In this document: positions 32,475 to 43,494 of the stretch, piece after piece | Position numbering within the stretch: the first letter of the stretch is position 1 | Layout: each line of letters opens with the position of its first letter | NCBI RefSeq assembly: GCF_000715075.1 | Contig: NC_134085.1 | Coordinates: 138,212,060-138,276,059 of the forward strand | Length of the DNA stretch: 64,000 nt | Direction: 5' to 3' | From: Nicotiana tabacum | Lineage: Eukaryota > Streptophyta > Magnoliopsida > Solanales > Solanaceae | Made by a program: the position numbers and the translations under genes | Notes under the pieces: model-generated | What the model saw: the letters and a program-made list of their open reading frames with translations, nothing else | What the model was told of the DNA's origin: nothing | The model's database searches: none

Positions 32475-33658
32475 CTATGCAGGAATTGGTTGTTGATCAA
32501 CCACAACTTCATCAACTGGAGCATCCATAACATCTACACCATGATGATCATTTTGATCTTTATCACTATCTCCATCATTGTCTTGGGTTCCTTCCTGTGC
32601 AATGGATGCCTTAGCAATTGAAACTGGATCAATATCAGCTAAGCTCTCATTACTCTGAGAATCTATCTTCTCATCTTTGTCAATATATTCAATAGTTTGG
32701 TCTTCAAAGAATATTGCATCACGACTTCTAATAATTTTATTGTCAATTGGATCATAAAAACGATACACAAACTCATCTTGACCATAACCGATAAAGATGC
32801 ATTGCTTTGTTTTGACATCCAATTTCGATCTCTCATCTTTAGGAACATGCACACAAGCTTTAAACCCAAAAACTCTCAGGTTATCATAAGAAATATCTTT
32901 TGCAAACCAAACTCTATCTGGGACATCACCATCCAAAGCAACTGCAGAAGACAAATTAATAACATAAGCAACACTGTTAAGTGCTTCCACCCAAAATGTA
33001 TTTGGAAGTTTAGCCTTTGAAAGTAAGTATCTAACTCTCTCAACTAGAGTTCTATTCATCCTCTCTACCAAACCATTTAATTGAGGCGTCTTGGGTGGAG
33101 TTTTCTGATGACGAATTCCTTTTTCCTTGCAATAGTTATCAAAGAGACCACAATATTCACCACCATTGTTAGTGCGAATACATTTTAATTTCTTCCCCGT
33201 TTGTCTCTCAGCTAAAGACTGAAATTCCTTAAACACGCTAAGTGCTTGATCTTTAGATTTCAAAGGATACACCCAGTGCTTACGAGAATGATCATCAATG
33301 AAGGTCACAAAGTAAAGTGCACCACCTTTTGACTTTACTTTAAAAGGACCACACAAATCAGACTGTATTAGCTCCAATAAATCGGACTTTCTTGAGGGAG
33401 GATGGCTATGAAAGGAAACCCTTTTCTGTTTGCCAGCTAAACAATGGATACACCTTTTCAACTTTGCTTGTTTCACTCCAGAAAGCAAACTTTTCTTAGC
33501 CAAACACGTAATCCCCCTCTCGCTCATATGACTCAGTCTTCGGTGTCACAATTCTGATAAAGTATCACTTTCCACCAGATTTATAGAGTCATTAAGAATA
33601 GAGCCTTGTGTCACATATATTTGACACAAGCCACTACTAACGAGCCCTTGGTGAGCTT
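32475..33658 (-). pseudogene. copia copy 2 integrase
   Basis: The long open piece 32475-33527 (350 codons) carries the zinc-finger end KRCIHCLAGKQKRVSF and the core Asp in LIQSDLCGPFKVKSKG. The second Asp position reads CIRTNNGGEYCGLFDNYCKE, where the Asp of the pattern is Asn, so the catalytic triad is broken. The Glu region LNGLVERMNRTLVERVR is kept. The copia C-terminal domain (FGFKACVHVPKDERSKLD, GYGQDEFVYRFYDP) follows. The GAG-pre-integrase start before 33527 lies in frames with stops. Confidence 0.87.
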
Positions 33659-34787
33659 TCATTGGCCATTAAAGAGGGCATTATGATAACCTTCATCGTC
33701 TAATCTTCCCGCGGAGATCAAATTGAAAGGAAAGTTTGGAGCATGCTTGACATCTTGAAGAACTAACGTTGAACCATTATTAGTTTTCAAACAAACTGTG
33801 CCAACACCAAACACCTTAACTTCAATGACATTGCCCATCTTTAACACTCCAGATTCAACATGAGTATAAGATGAAAAAAAATCTTTTCTTGGTGTGACAT
33901 GCAAGGTAGCTCCAGAATCTACTATCCGGCTCGTCTCATGGGATACCAAATTGATGATGTTTTCATCATAAGAAAAAATAAGGTCATCTCGAACAATAAC
34001 AGCAACATTGTTCTCGTTATTTTCAGCTTTCTTTCCTTCTCTAGTGTCTTGATTCAACTTGCGGCAAAACCTTTTGATGTGTCCTTTCTTGCCACAGTGG
34101 TTGCATGTAATATTATAGTATTTGGACCTTGACTTACTTCTACTTTTATCTCTATTCCACGAGCCTCTTGTTCTATCTCTCCCCGGTCTTCTGTAACCAA
34201 GATATCTGCTTGTGAGGACGAACCTTGAGATTTTCTCATTACTTCCTCGTTCAACACACCACTCTTGGCATATTCCATGGTCACCTTACCTCTAGGAGCT
34301 GAATTTATCAAAGAAACACGTAGAGTTTCCCAGAAGTCTGGTAAAGTATTAAAAACCCAAAGTCCTTGTATCTCATCATCAAAATTAACTCCCATTCCAG
34401 ACAGTTGATCAAGGACGCCCTGAAAATCATTTATGTTATCAAGGATAGGGTTGCCTTTCTTGTATTTAAAGGTCATCAATTGCTTTAGTAGAAACAATTT
34501 GTTGTTCCCGATTTTTGAAGAATAAAAAGTTTCTATCTTTTCCCACAATGATCTCGCATGTATCTCGTTTACAATATGGTTGCGAACATTATCTTCAACC
34601 CATTATCGTATAAATCCACATACTTGTTGGTGCTCGAAATCCCAGTCTTCATCGGATATACTCGCGGGTTTATGAGCTGAAAAAATGGGTAGATGCACCT
34701 TCTTCACGAACAACAAGTCTTTCATCTTGCTTCTCCAAACATTATAATTTTCCCATTTAAAAACATCATCTTGCTCATATTCGCCTC
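33659..34787 (-). pseudogene. copia copy 2 gag and protease
   Basis: Gag traces start near 34787 and continue in the open piece 34054-34548 (MWEKIETFYSSKIGNNKLFL, then a UBN2-type domain). A frameshift in the zinc-knuckle region leaves only partial Cys/His residues (ILHATTVARKDTSKGF). The protease piece 33659-34057 has an intact-looking active site, RIVDSGATLHVTP. The two pieces overlap in different frames. Confidence 0.83.
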
Positions 34788-34818
34788 CATTCCGTAACAA
34801 CCCGGATAAATAACCAAG

Positions 34819-34830
34819 GCTCTGATACCA
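34819..34830 (-). promoter_or_regulatory. primer binding site of copia copy 2
   Basis: The minus strand reads TGGTATCAGAGC, an exact initiator tRNA-Met complement, one base from the LTR end at 34832. Confidence 0.92.
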
Positions 34831-34831
34831 C

Positions 34832-35528
34832 TGTTATGTCGAGGAAGAGGCAAACCCGAAAATAAAGAAGATAAAGAACACCAAATTTTAATGTGAAAAA
34901 CCCTTCAAATCGAAGGTAAAATCCAGGGGATCACAAAGATCCAAAAAGCTCCACTATAACAATAAGAGGGTTACAAAAATTCTCCAAATTGGCTACACAA
35001 CAAGTGCCAAATATGGAGCAACAATAGCAACAAGAACAACAACTAATCAATTGAAGAAAGAGTATCATCCACAAAAATAAAGTTGTTGTTCGAGGCTCGA
35101 AATCAGATGCTACGAGCCTCCAAATCCGATCTCCACAGTTCAAATTCAAGATCAAGATTTACGAATACCCAGTCAAAATTTCAGCCCGATCCAATGATTA
35201 ACGAATCGGAAAACGTGATTTGAATGTTGCCTGGTCGGAATAAAAATCTACAGCAAAATAAATATTTTTCTTCTCTCTTCTCTCATGATGAAAGCTCTCT
35301 CAAAACCCACTCGTATGTGCTTAAGTCTTTCAAAGACTTGTATCAATGAGCATAGCATAATTCTCAAGGTTGTCCTATTTATAGATCATGAGTGGTGTTT
35401 TTTCTTAAATCCAGAACACACTCAAAATATGAATAAAGCGGATCCAATTTCAAATAGGAATGGAAATAAAAGAGAATAGGATTAGGTCATTGAACCTTTG
35501 GCCGGACAATATGGGCATATGCCCAACA
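34832..35528 (-). repeat. 5' LTR of copia copy 2, 697 bp
   Basis: On the + strand it runs from TGTTATGTCGAGG to ATGCCCAACA and is followed by the CTACT duplication. Confidence 0.9.
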
Positions 35529-35533
35529 CTACT

Positions 35534-36789
35534 CTCATATTGGTAGACGCATTACTTGTTGTTTTGGACAATTCTCATCTTGTAAGCTAACTCTTGTGAT
35601 TGAGTTACACCAAGGACGTAGTAGCTATCTTTGTGGAAGGAAAATCAGCTTCGATGGTAAACTACACTAAAGCAGACAAAAAATATTTTTTGTTTATGAA
35701 CGGATTTTTAAATTCCCTAGACATAATTAGAAATCTTCGGTGATAATTATATATTTTCTTGATTCCCTTATATTAAAATTTTGACTTTGCAATTGAGTTA
35801 CGCCTAAAGTCAATTTTCTATAACATTCTTTTTTTTTCCCTTTCGGTTTCAACGCAATATATGCATCGCTTTAAACTGCCTAATTCTATTTACTATTCTT
35901 TTGTTTGATCTACTACACTTTCTAGTAGTATTAAAAAGATAATGTTTGCTAGCATAATCAGCTACCTTCCTTTAGTTTAATTTTTCTTTTTTTTGATTTA
36001 CCTTATTGATTTGATAGCTAATTAGTTGAAAAAGGTTAACCAACACGAGTCTCACAAAGCGTAAGAGTTGCTCTTAATTACATCCATTGAATGGTTGCGT
36101 TTATAGTAGCCATCATAATGTCACTTACGAGAGAACTGTTTTTAACATAATCAAGACATGAAACTAGTTCTATTAACTCTGCTTAATGACGAGAATTAGA
36201 AAGAGGAGACACGAGACGAACAAGAAGACAACTCTATAATATATTGTCCTTAAACCTAGGAATGGTGTCGAGACTTTATTTCGTGGTATGTCCTCATACA
36301 TGGTATCTCCCTTCTATTTTATCTACACAAAACTAGTCTAATAATTGTTTGTGTTTCCTAGAATCTTGATTGCACATTAATTTGTACCTAAATAACTCTC
36401 ACCTTGATTTTTGTCTCTTCCATCATTCATAGCCATTTAATGAGTCCTAAGTTGTAGTGTAATAAGGTCAACTTTACAAATTGTCTCAGTAACCGTCCAA
36501 TTTCTTGTAATTGCTATGTTCCATAATTTTTTTCAACTTAAGTTGACAAGAGCAACGTGGAACTTAAACTACATAACATCATTTACACTTTCCTTATAAA
36601 CTAAAAACTTCCTTCATAAGATCAAAGACATCTCCCAATTGCATTCTCCGAAATTTGTTTCTTCGACGATTGATGACAGGTGTACTTATTTTAATTAATA
36701 TTTTATCCGTATTAGAAAAATATATTGCTTTATTAATATATAGAAAATGAAGTTCTTGACTATGTATGTGTTACGTTGTTGGCATATTC
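35534..36789. other. AT-rich intergenic DNA
   Basis: No gene, long repeat or RNA was recognised over ~1.25 kb. Confidence 0.5.
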
Positions 36790-36797
36790 CCTAAAGT

Positions 36798-37177
36798 TAG
36801 TGGCGGCAAAATGGTTAGAAAAAAATAGTTGTTCACCCATATTATTTATTAAAAAATGAGTTGGATAATGAACGTTTTAAAAACGGGTTAAATATAGATA
36901 AAAATCATATTATCCACTTCGAAAATGAATAACCAATGAATAAGTAATGGGTAACTAATGGATAACTTTTACCTTTGTAAAGACTTAAATTGGGGCCCTC
37001 AAGCTTGGGAGACTATGATTTCTCTCAAAAGTGATCATATTCAAAAAGTAATGGATAATATGGTTGGTAATCATATTATCCGCCGGTCAACCCGTTTCTT
37101 ATCCGTTTTTTATATTACTCGTTTTCGACCCGCTCATATTCGACCCGCCTTGCCCGTTTGCCACGTTGCCACCCCTA
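36798..37177. mobile_element. hAT-like MITE with 8-bp target duplication
   Basis: Inverted ends: TAGTGGCGGCAAAATGG at the left and, as reverse complement of the right, TAGGGGTGGCAACGTGG (13 of 17 match). Flanks CCTAAAGT (36790-36797) and CCTAAAGC (37178-37185) match at seven of eight bases, the size expected for hAT elements. The 380-bp interior has no transposase. The ORF 36958-37182 lies wholly within it and is not a gene. Confidence 0.82.
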
Positions 37178-37185
37178 CCTAAAGC

Positions 37186-38242
37186 CAATAACATATCAGT
37201 GAAATCACACAAGTAGAGTTACAAATAGAATCTGGAAAAGGTAGTGCATGTGCACAATTTACCCTTATCTTGTGAAAGTAGAGAGGCTATTTCCGATAGA
37301 TTCTTGACTCAAGAAAAACATAAGCACAATACTCATACAAATGAAATACGTTAATGGAGAAGAAGCCGTGGAAAAGAAACAATAATAACAACAAGAAAAA
37401 TAAGATAATCGAAGCAAAAAATAACAGGTAATAATAGAAAACTTAGGAAAACTCGGACAAAAAACTTATGGAAATAATAAATTTAGGCATGTGCTGAAGT
37501 AATATGGGATATTTGTTTTGTTCCTGTTAATGGAGACGTAATCTATAGCGGGATCAGAGCAAATCTATGGTTTTCTCGGATAAGTAGCTAAGACTAGTCT
37601 CCTTCTTTGTACTGATGCACAGTATGCTTCCACTGATCATACGAATGTAACACTTTAATTTGCTACCGTCATGCGTTATGTCTTTATGCATGTCATTGGT
37701 TCTTGAATTCTAAGTTTTTCATTTTTATATTGTCCATTAATATTTGGGGGAAACTAAATGTTATTTCCTTAGGGATCTCCGAACGAAAAGCCAAAATAAA
37801 TTCAATGAATCATGAGTGAGATATTCAGAACAGAACTTACTAAAAAGGCACTTTCTGGAGAGTGTGGATGTTGTAGTTTTGACGTTTCTCTACTGTGGGT
37901 ATGGCCAAAGGATTTTGAATAAGTGGACTTATGATTTTTCTTTTGTTAATATTTTGTGGAATATGGTACGCATTGGCTTTAATATTATGTTCAATTTAAG
38001 AATCAAAATCTCATGGTCTCACTAGTCAATTTATAAAGAGACCAGCAACGCTTACCAAGGATCATGAGTTAAATAGATAATTAATTTTTTTTAGTGAATT
38101 TGGTTAATAATTGAGCAATTTTAAGTTAATCGAAAAATTTAAATTCTAGTCTTGAAACTTAAAAGATAATTTCATATACTAAAAGTTAGTAAACGAGAAA
38201 GTAATGTTATCAAGTGCCTCATTAAGTAAGAAGAGACATACG
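37186..38242. other. AT-rich intergenic DNA
   Basis: Nothing was recognised. The ORF 37816-38025 (69 codons) has no motif or gene context. Confidence 0.5.
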
Positions 38243-38443
38243 ACCCGTTTGTCCAGAGATATTTTTTCATTTTTTTCGATTTTTTTCAAAAGCGTGTTTT
38301 CCCAACTCATAAAACTGCAACGTTTTTTCAAGTGAAATGCATATTCAAATATAATTTCAATTTTCTAATATCATTTTCCAACGTAACTCCAAACACTATT
38401 TTTTTTTTTCAAAAATTACAATTTTCATGTCCAAATGCCTACC
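38243..38443. mobile_element. MITE-like element, 'CCCGTTTGTCCA' family, copy 1
   Basis: The left edge is ACCCGTTTGTCCAG and the right edge, reverse-complemented, reads AGGCATTTGGACATG, forming short imperfect inverted ends. The interior is shared with the copy at 39114-39402: both contain TTTTTTCAAGTGAAAT and the phrase CAACxTAACTCCAAA. No coding capacity. Confidence 0.6.
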
Positions 38444-39113
38444 TAATCTCACTTACTATACATTATTGTAAATGTAGGTTAATCACTCTTAAAAGTTTCA
38501 GCAATCCAACAATTAAAAACTTCAGAGGCATTTCATTAAAAAAGCGAATAACGAGAAGAGTATAAACTATTGTATTTGATTAATGAACTTAAAATAATAC
38601 TAGTAATTTTGGAGTTTACTTATGCTTGATGTGATAGTGGGGAGCCAATGATTCTTATGATATTCTATTTTCGTAGACTGATTTAATAATAGCCTACAGA
38701 CTTACAATACTCTAATAAGAGTGGCATAGCTTGTATACACTATTCACAAACATAAATTGATAGCAACATATTATAGTTTTAGACATTAGAGTTTAGATAA
38801 TCTATAGAGACAGAAAGCAGTCTCATTAATTTGGTCCAAAGAAAGTAAAATTTGCAAACTCACTCTTTCCTTCTTTATATGTAGCTCGCTTTATTTCTTT
38901 TTCTACTTTTCCTACTCTCACGTTCTTTTATCACTTTATAATTACATTTATGTGGAACCATTTTTTTTCTTTTTAGCTTTAGACAGTGTTCCTAAAGGAA
39001 ATTTGAGGAGGACTTTTACAAAGATAAGGAAAAAGAAGCAAGTCAAAACTTTGAGGCAATTGAGCCAACCTGACTAACCCCTTCAAAAGGAAAAAGAAAG
39101 GGTAAAGCTTTAA

Positions 39114-39402
39114 GGCCCGTTTGTCCACAATTTTTTCTTCTTTTTTCAAATTATATATATTTTTAAAAATATTTTATCCATGAAATTTTACATGATTTGA
39201 AATTTTTTAGAAAATGAGTTTTTCAAAAGACCACTTTTTCAACATTTTCAGGAATTTTTTTTCCCTACTCACAATACTATAATATTTTTTCAAGTGAAAT
39301 ATATGTCAAAATATAATTTCAAATTCCAAATATAATTTTTCAACTTAACTCCAAATACTATTTCTTTCAAAAATTATAATTTTATGTCCAAACGCGTACT
39401 AA
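39114..39402. mobile_element. MITE-like element, 'CCCGTTTGTCCA' family, copy 2
   Basis: The left edge is GGCCCGTTTGTCCACAA and the right edge, reverse-complemented, is GTACGCGTTTGGACATAA. TAA lies on both sides, compatible with a 3-bp PIF/Harbinger-type duplication, although the interior is so T/A-rich that this is weak evidence. About 290 bp. It abuts the next MITE. Confidence 0.6.
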
Positions 39403-39815
39403 CAGCTTGTTTGGATGTATCGTATTGTTACTTTAAATACAATGTTTGTTTTGATTGTTATTTAAATTTTATTGTATCGTATTGTATCGTTAAATTCGTC
39501 ATTACATAACGACGAAATGTGTCACTTTATGTAATGACCGATTTGGTGTGGTCGCTTCGTTACTTTGTCTCTTTCTCTCAATCTCGCCCTTCATTATTAT
39601 TAAATAATTTTATTTTATCGTTTACCTTACTTTTTTATATAATAATTTTACCATGCATTAATTTTTCTTTAAGTTTATTCTTTATATTGCGGATGCGTAA
39701 TATCATGAAATGATAACAAACGACACAATCTATCTAAATATTATATTTATCAAATGATACATTATAATATAATATTATGAAATAATAAGTAACAACCATC
39801 CAATGAACAAGCTGT
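39403..39815. mobile_element. MITE with ACAGCTTGTT termini
   Basis: The left end is ACAGCTTGTTTGGATG and the right end, reverse-complemented, is ACAGCTTGTTCATTGGATGG, a good inverted pair. Inside are phrases such as GTATCGTATTGTATCG and ACGACGAAATGTGTCACTTT, which I recognise as common in Solanaceae genomes. No transposase. The ORF 39519-39713 is internal to it. Confidence 0.7.
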
Positions 39816-40762
39816 GAGACTCGCAACGAGCGTGCCCACACTTTGGTCCTTATATTTTAACAAAGCAAAGAAGCCAATGTCTTTGTCTATCGGTCAGAAG
39901 TAAATAATATTATCACAGATTGACAACGAAAGAAAAGAAAAAGTTGGAGTGTCCCTCACAAGAAAAACAAAGGCAGCATTGCTTATATCGTCCCCTTTTT
40001 ATGAGTCTTTTCTTGTTGGAAGTTTCTCGTCACTATCCTCCTCTGAGAGCTTCTCTGCCCCAAAATCCGTTCAATCTCTTTTACTCCCTTTTTCCTTCTT
40101 TTAGTTTGTCTCTTGCTATACCCTGATTTTCAGCTCTGTAAAAAGGACTGTTTTTATTGGTACTCTTTGAGTTTAAAAAAGACATATACTGCATATGAGA
40201 TATGGATATTAGAATTTTAAGCAAGTTAATATATATTTTTTGCTGGGAACCATCCAGTTTCTAAATTCGGATGTGTGGGTGGGATTCTATTAAGGAACGG
40301 AATAAAAACTGTAGAGGATAGGAGAGGGCATCAACCTTGCTCCTAGATGCAAGTTAATTCAAAGTAACACAAAGCCTATTATTTTTTAATAACAATTAGT
40401 GTAAACTTCGTATAAATATACATATTTGTGAAATTTTCTGTAATTGAAAAACGAGTATCCTAAGGGTTATTAGTTCACAGTCAAATAATGCGAGAAATAT
40501 AACATAAGATTGTTATCGTAATAAACAACATATGGCGTGAAGATAATAATGATTTTTAAACATTACCAATTGCATAATGGTTGTTAATAGTTAATATACA
40601 TTATTCTATTCAATATTCATTCCTATATATAAAAAAAATGCTTTCATAATCACAGAAAAAAATGTATTTGAAGTTACAGTTAAAAAAGAGTATTTTGAAT
40701 TTGAATGTAAAGTTTTATGTGAGAATTTAATGTTCTTATACACCAAACTAAACAACCCCTTA
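39816..40762. other. AT-rich intergenic DNA
   Basis: No supported gene. The ORF 39920-40126 (68 codons) has no motif. Confidence 0.5.
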
Positions 40763-41376
40763 GGCCATCTCCAACCCTTACCTATCTTACCTCCATTTTC
40801 TCATCCAAAATACAGTAATCTCCAAAATGCATGAAAGTTACACCAATCATTACTCTATTTTTACTTCAAAAAAAATATATTTTATTTTATATTCTTCTCT
40901 CTTCAATATTATATTATTATCTTTTATGTAAATTTTATTTTCTTATGTCTATTAAAGAAATTCTATCTTTTTTTCTTTTTTACATATTCATCATATATAA
41001 TTTAATATAAAATTATTTTATACCATAAATTTTTAAATAATATAATTTATAAGAAAATATTATAGAATCCAAATAAAAGTGAAATCATTGAGATACAAGA
41101 TAATTAAATATTAACCAAAGTTAAGATATAAAATTAATATTATAAAGATATTACATAAAAATAATTAGGTATATATAAAAGAGATAAATTAAAAAAATTA
41201 AATAATAAAAATAATAATAAAATATACATGAATAATAATGGGAGAAATGATCAGTATCTCATATTTGGAGGAACTCTATTCATCCCAGTCTTAAAGACAA
41301 AAATGGAGAAGTGTTGAGCTCCATATGGCAAAAATTGCCCCACCATGGAGAAGTGGGGAAGGTTGGTGATGGGCTC
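40763..41376. mobile_element. MITE-like element with GGCCATCTCCAACC termini
   Basis: The left edge GGCCATCTCCAACCCTTACC pairs with the reverse complement of the right edge, AGCCCATCACCAACCTTCCC. The ~614-bp interior is very AT-rich and non-coding. I could not confirm a target duplication. Confidence 0.6.
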
Positions 41377-41611
41377 AAGCTATTGAAAAAGTTACGGTCA
41401 TTAATATCTATAGTGTAGGCTTGGAATTACTAGTCTACAACACTTAATTTTATATTGGTAAAATAAAAATTATAGTACTACCATTAGGGGAGGACGAGAC
41501 CTTTAGGCTTATAGTAGGGAACGTTGGGGAATCTTTATCTGATAAGAAAAAGGCTGTCAAATATGAAGTGTGAAGTTTATTGGATGCAACCAAATATCCT
41601 GTTAGGGCTCG

Positions 41612-41916
41612 TTTAGTTGGAATACGATTTATATCGGTATAAGTTATATTGTGATAAGTTATGCTAAAATTATTGTTTATTCACTGTTTGGTATATTGTA
41701 TTAAGCATGACAATTTTATAATTTCTAAGAAGAATGTATAAGTTATAACGGTGCTAATTACCCCACTATCTATAAGGTATAAGTTATTCCGGTATTAAAA
41801 TTAACACTGTGATAACTTATATCTGATTTGCTAACCAAATAGAATATTAAAGTAGTATTAAATTTTTATATCACCCCTATACCTTCTTATACCTCGTACC
41901 AAATGACTCTTGCTAC
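41612..41916. mobile_element. MITE-like element with GGCTCGTTT termini
   Basis: The left edge GGGCTCGTTTAGTTGGAATA and the reverse complement of the right edge AGAGTCATTTGGTACGAGGT resemble each other, and both are followed by TATAAG-rich DNA (TATAAGTTAT recurs inside). This matches a frequent Solanaceae MITE type, but the ends are diverged. Confidence 0.45.
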
Positions 41917-42165
41917 GTTAAATTAACCTCTAGTCCGTAGTCTGTATATATGCAGAAGCATACGAATTACTTATTACTCTTCTATTTTTTAATATTTAAA
42001 TCAACTGAAACTGTGCCTCTCACATGAGGATGACTCTAATTCTCCTCCGAAAAATATTATTTGTATCTCATATAACTTATATTAATTGTATAAGATTTTT
42101 TTTGTGTTATAAATTTATGGACCGAGTTAGAAAAATTGCCTCGTATTAAAATTTTCCTTCCCCTC

Positions 42166-42176
42166 TCTATATAAAA
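42166..42176 (+). promoter_or_regulatory. TATA box of the MAKR gene
   Basis: TCTATATAAAA lies ~200 bp before the chosen ATG, with CT-rich CTCACTCCTCAGTCTTTCCT about 30 bp downstream as a plausible start site. Confidence 0.65.
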
Positions 42177-42378
42177 CGATGAAACCAACAAAGGTCTTTG
42201 CATTATTCCTCACTCCTCAGTCTTTCCTCCCTCTCAAAAAGTAGTGAAGTTTACATCAACTCTTTGCTTTCACAGCCTAAAATCCATTTCGAAAGCTGCC
42301 TTTATTTATAGCCCCACGTTTTCACTCTCTTTGCCCATTCTGATCTCACATTTTCACCATTCTCACTTGTTGAAATCA

Positions 42379-43494
42379 ATGGAAGCTTTTAACCTACTCA
42401 AATTCTGGCGAAATACCAGCACCGATACTGCTGCTGATGATCGGGACATTGTCTCTGAACTCGATGATTTGGACTACGTACGCAACCCGGCGATTGAAAC
42501 TGATGAAGAAACCGATGACGATGAGGACTCCTTCTTCGAGTTGGTGTTTACTGGACCAGATAGACGCCCCAAAGTAGACAACAACAACCCAAAGTGCATT
42601 TCTGTTAACAGTCCCCGCAACCCTGAATCCCCCAGAGACGTTTTCTTTAAACAAAAACCCTTTGCAATCGACTCCAACTCAAAGCCTCAATCTCCGATTT
42701 GGATCCTCAAATCAGCCCCCAAGTTTCGGGTCTTCTTATTGGGCTTCAGGAAGTCTAAGCCGGAGAAAGTGGGCATTGACGATTCAGCTACGGCAAGCCC
42801 AAAGATTCAGAGCAAACGCTTTACGGCGAAATGCAAAGCGGAAGAGGTTCCGGTTCCAATGAGCCCTGTTTTTACAAGAGACAACAGTTTAAGGAGCAAA
42901 CTGCAGAAAGAGAAAGAAGAAGATTTGTCAGTTGACGAATCGTTGAAGAAGTTTATAAGAGCTGATGTGCCCAAGTATTTGAAATTGATGAAGCCTTTGT
43001 ACGCCAGAGCTTCAAAAAGGTACACCGAAAAAATTGGAGTATCGCCATTGTCTTCTCCGTCGACGCAATCAATGTGCTCCTCACCCAGAAAAGCATCAGA
43101 GGAGGGAAAACAGGGGAACCGAGTTGCTGCATTTGGAGCTGTTCGTAAGCACCTAGGTAAAAGCCGGTCTGCGGCGTCTACATTTGCCGGAGCTTCACCG
43201 TCGCCGATGAACCGGAGAGACGATTCACTTCTGCAGGAGCAAAATGATGGAATCCAAGGCGCTATTCTTCATTGCAAGAGATCTTACAGCTCAGTTGCAA
43301 AAGGTACATATTATGTCCATAAAGTTTTCTATAGTGCACTTAAGTCCTTAATTTTTTCAAATTGTGTTTGGTTACTTTAGATTTGACTAATAGTAATTCT
43401 AAACTTTACAGACTGTTCGATGTTATTACCAAGATCTGGAAGTGAAGATCTGCCAAGAGCCTCTTGGGAGGAACTGAACAGATGGAGTATCTGA
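42379..43494 (+). CDS. membrane-associated kinase regulator (MAKR/BKI1-like), two exons
   Basis: Exon 1 is 42379-43303 and exon 2 is 43412-43494, with a 108-bp GT...AG intron (acceptor CTTTACAG). The product is 335 residues. I chose the ATG at 42379 (MEAFNLLKFWRN) rather than an in-frame one 45 codons upstream, because family members begin with this motif. The protein has an acidic N-terminal part (20-55), a basic stretch FRVFLLGFRKSK (117-128) and a conserved block SLKKFIRADVPKYLKLMKPL (188-207). The signature near the end is EQNDGIQGAILHCKRSYSS (287-305). Exon 2 encodes the conserved C-terminal LPRSGSEDLPR peptide. MAKRs bind plasma-membrane lipids through basic residues and regulate receptor kinases (BKI1 inhibits BRI1 in brassinosteroid signalling). 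It could be a MAKR2 orthologue. Confidence 0.9.

Larger units (their letters stand above)
31018..35528 (-). mobile_element. copia-type retrotransposon copy 2, complete ends, internally deleted
   Basis: Both LTRs (34832-35528 as 5', 31018-31849 as 3'), a primer site and a polypurine tract are present. The flanks are identical: CTACT at 31013-31017 and 35529-35533, a clean 5-bp target duplication. Coding order on the minus strand is gag, protease, integrase and only the first part of RT. The RT active-site YxDD and all of RNase H are missing, so the element is non-autonomous. The whole unit is 4.5 kb. Confidence 0.92.

Noticed and set aside
42244..42378. N-terminal extension of the MAKR ORF by 45 residues
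   Set aside because: The family starts with the MEAFxLLKFWR-type motif at 42379. The upstream part is hydrophobic but not conserved in the family as I know it, and probably is 5' untranslated region.
42394..42677. Minus-strand ORFs opposite the MAKR gene
   Set aside because: Shadows of the MAKR coding frame, with no independent support.
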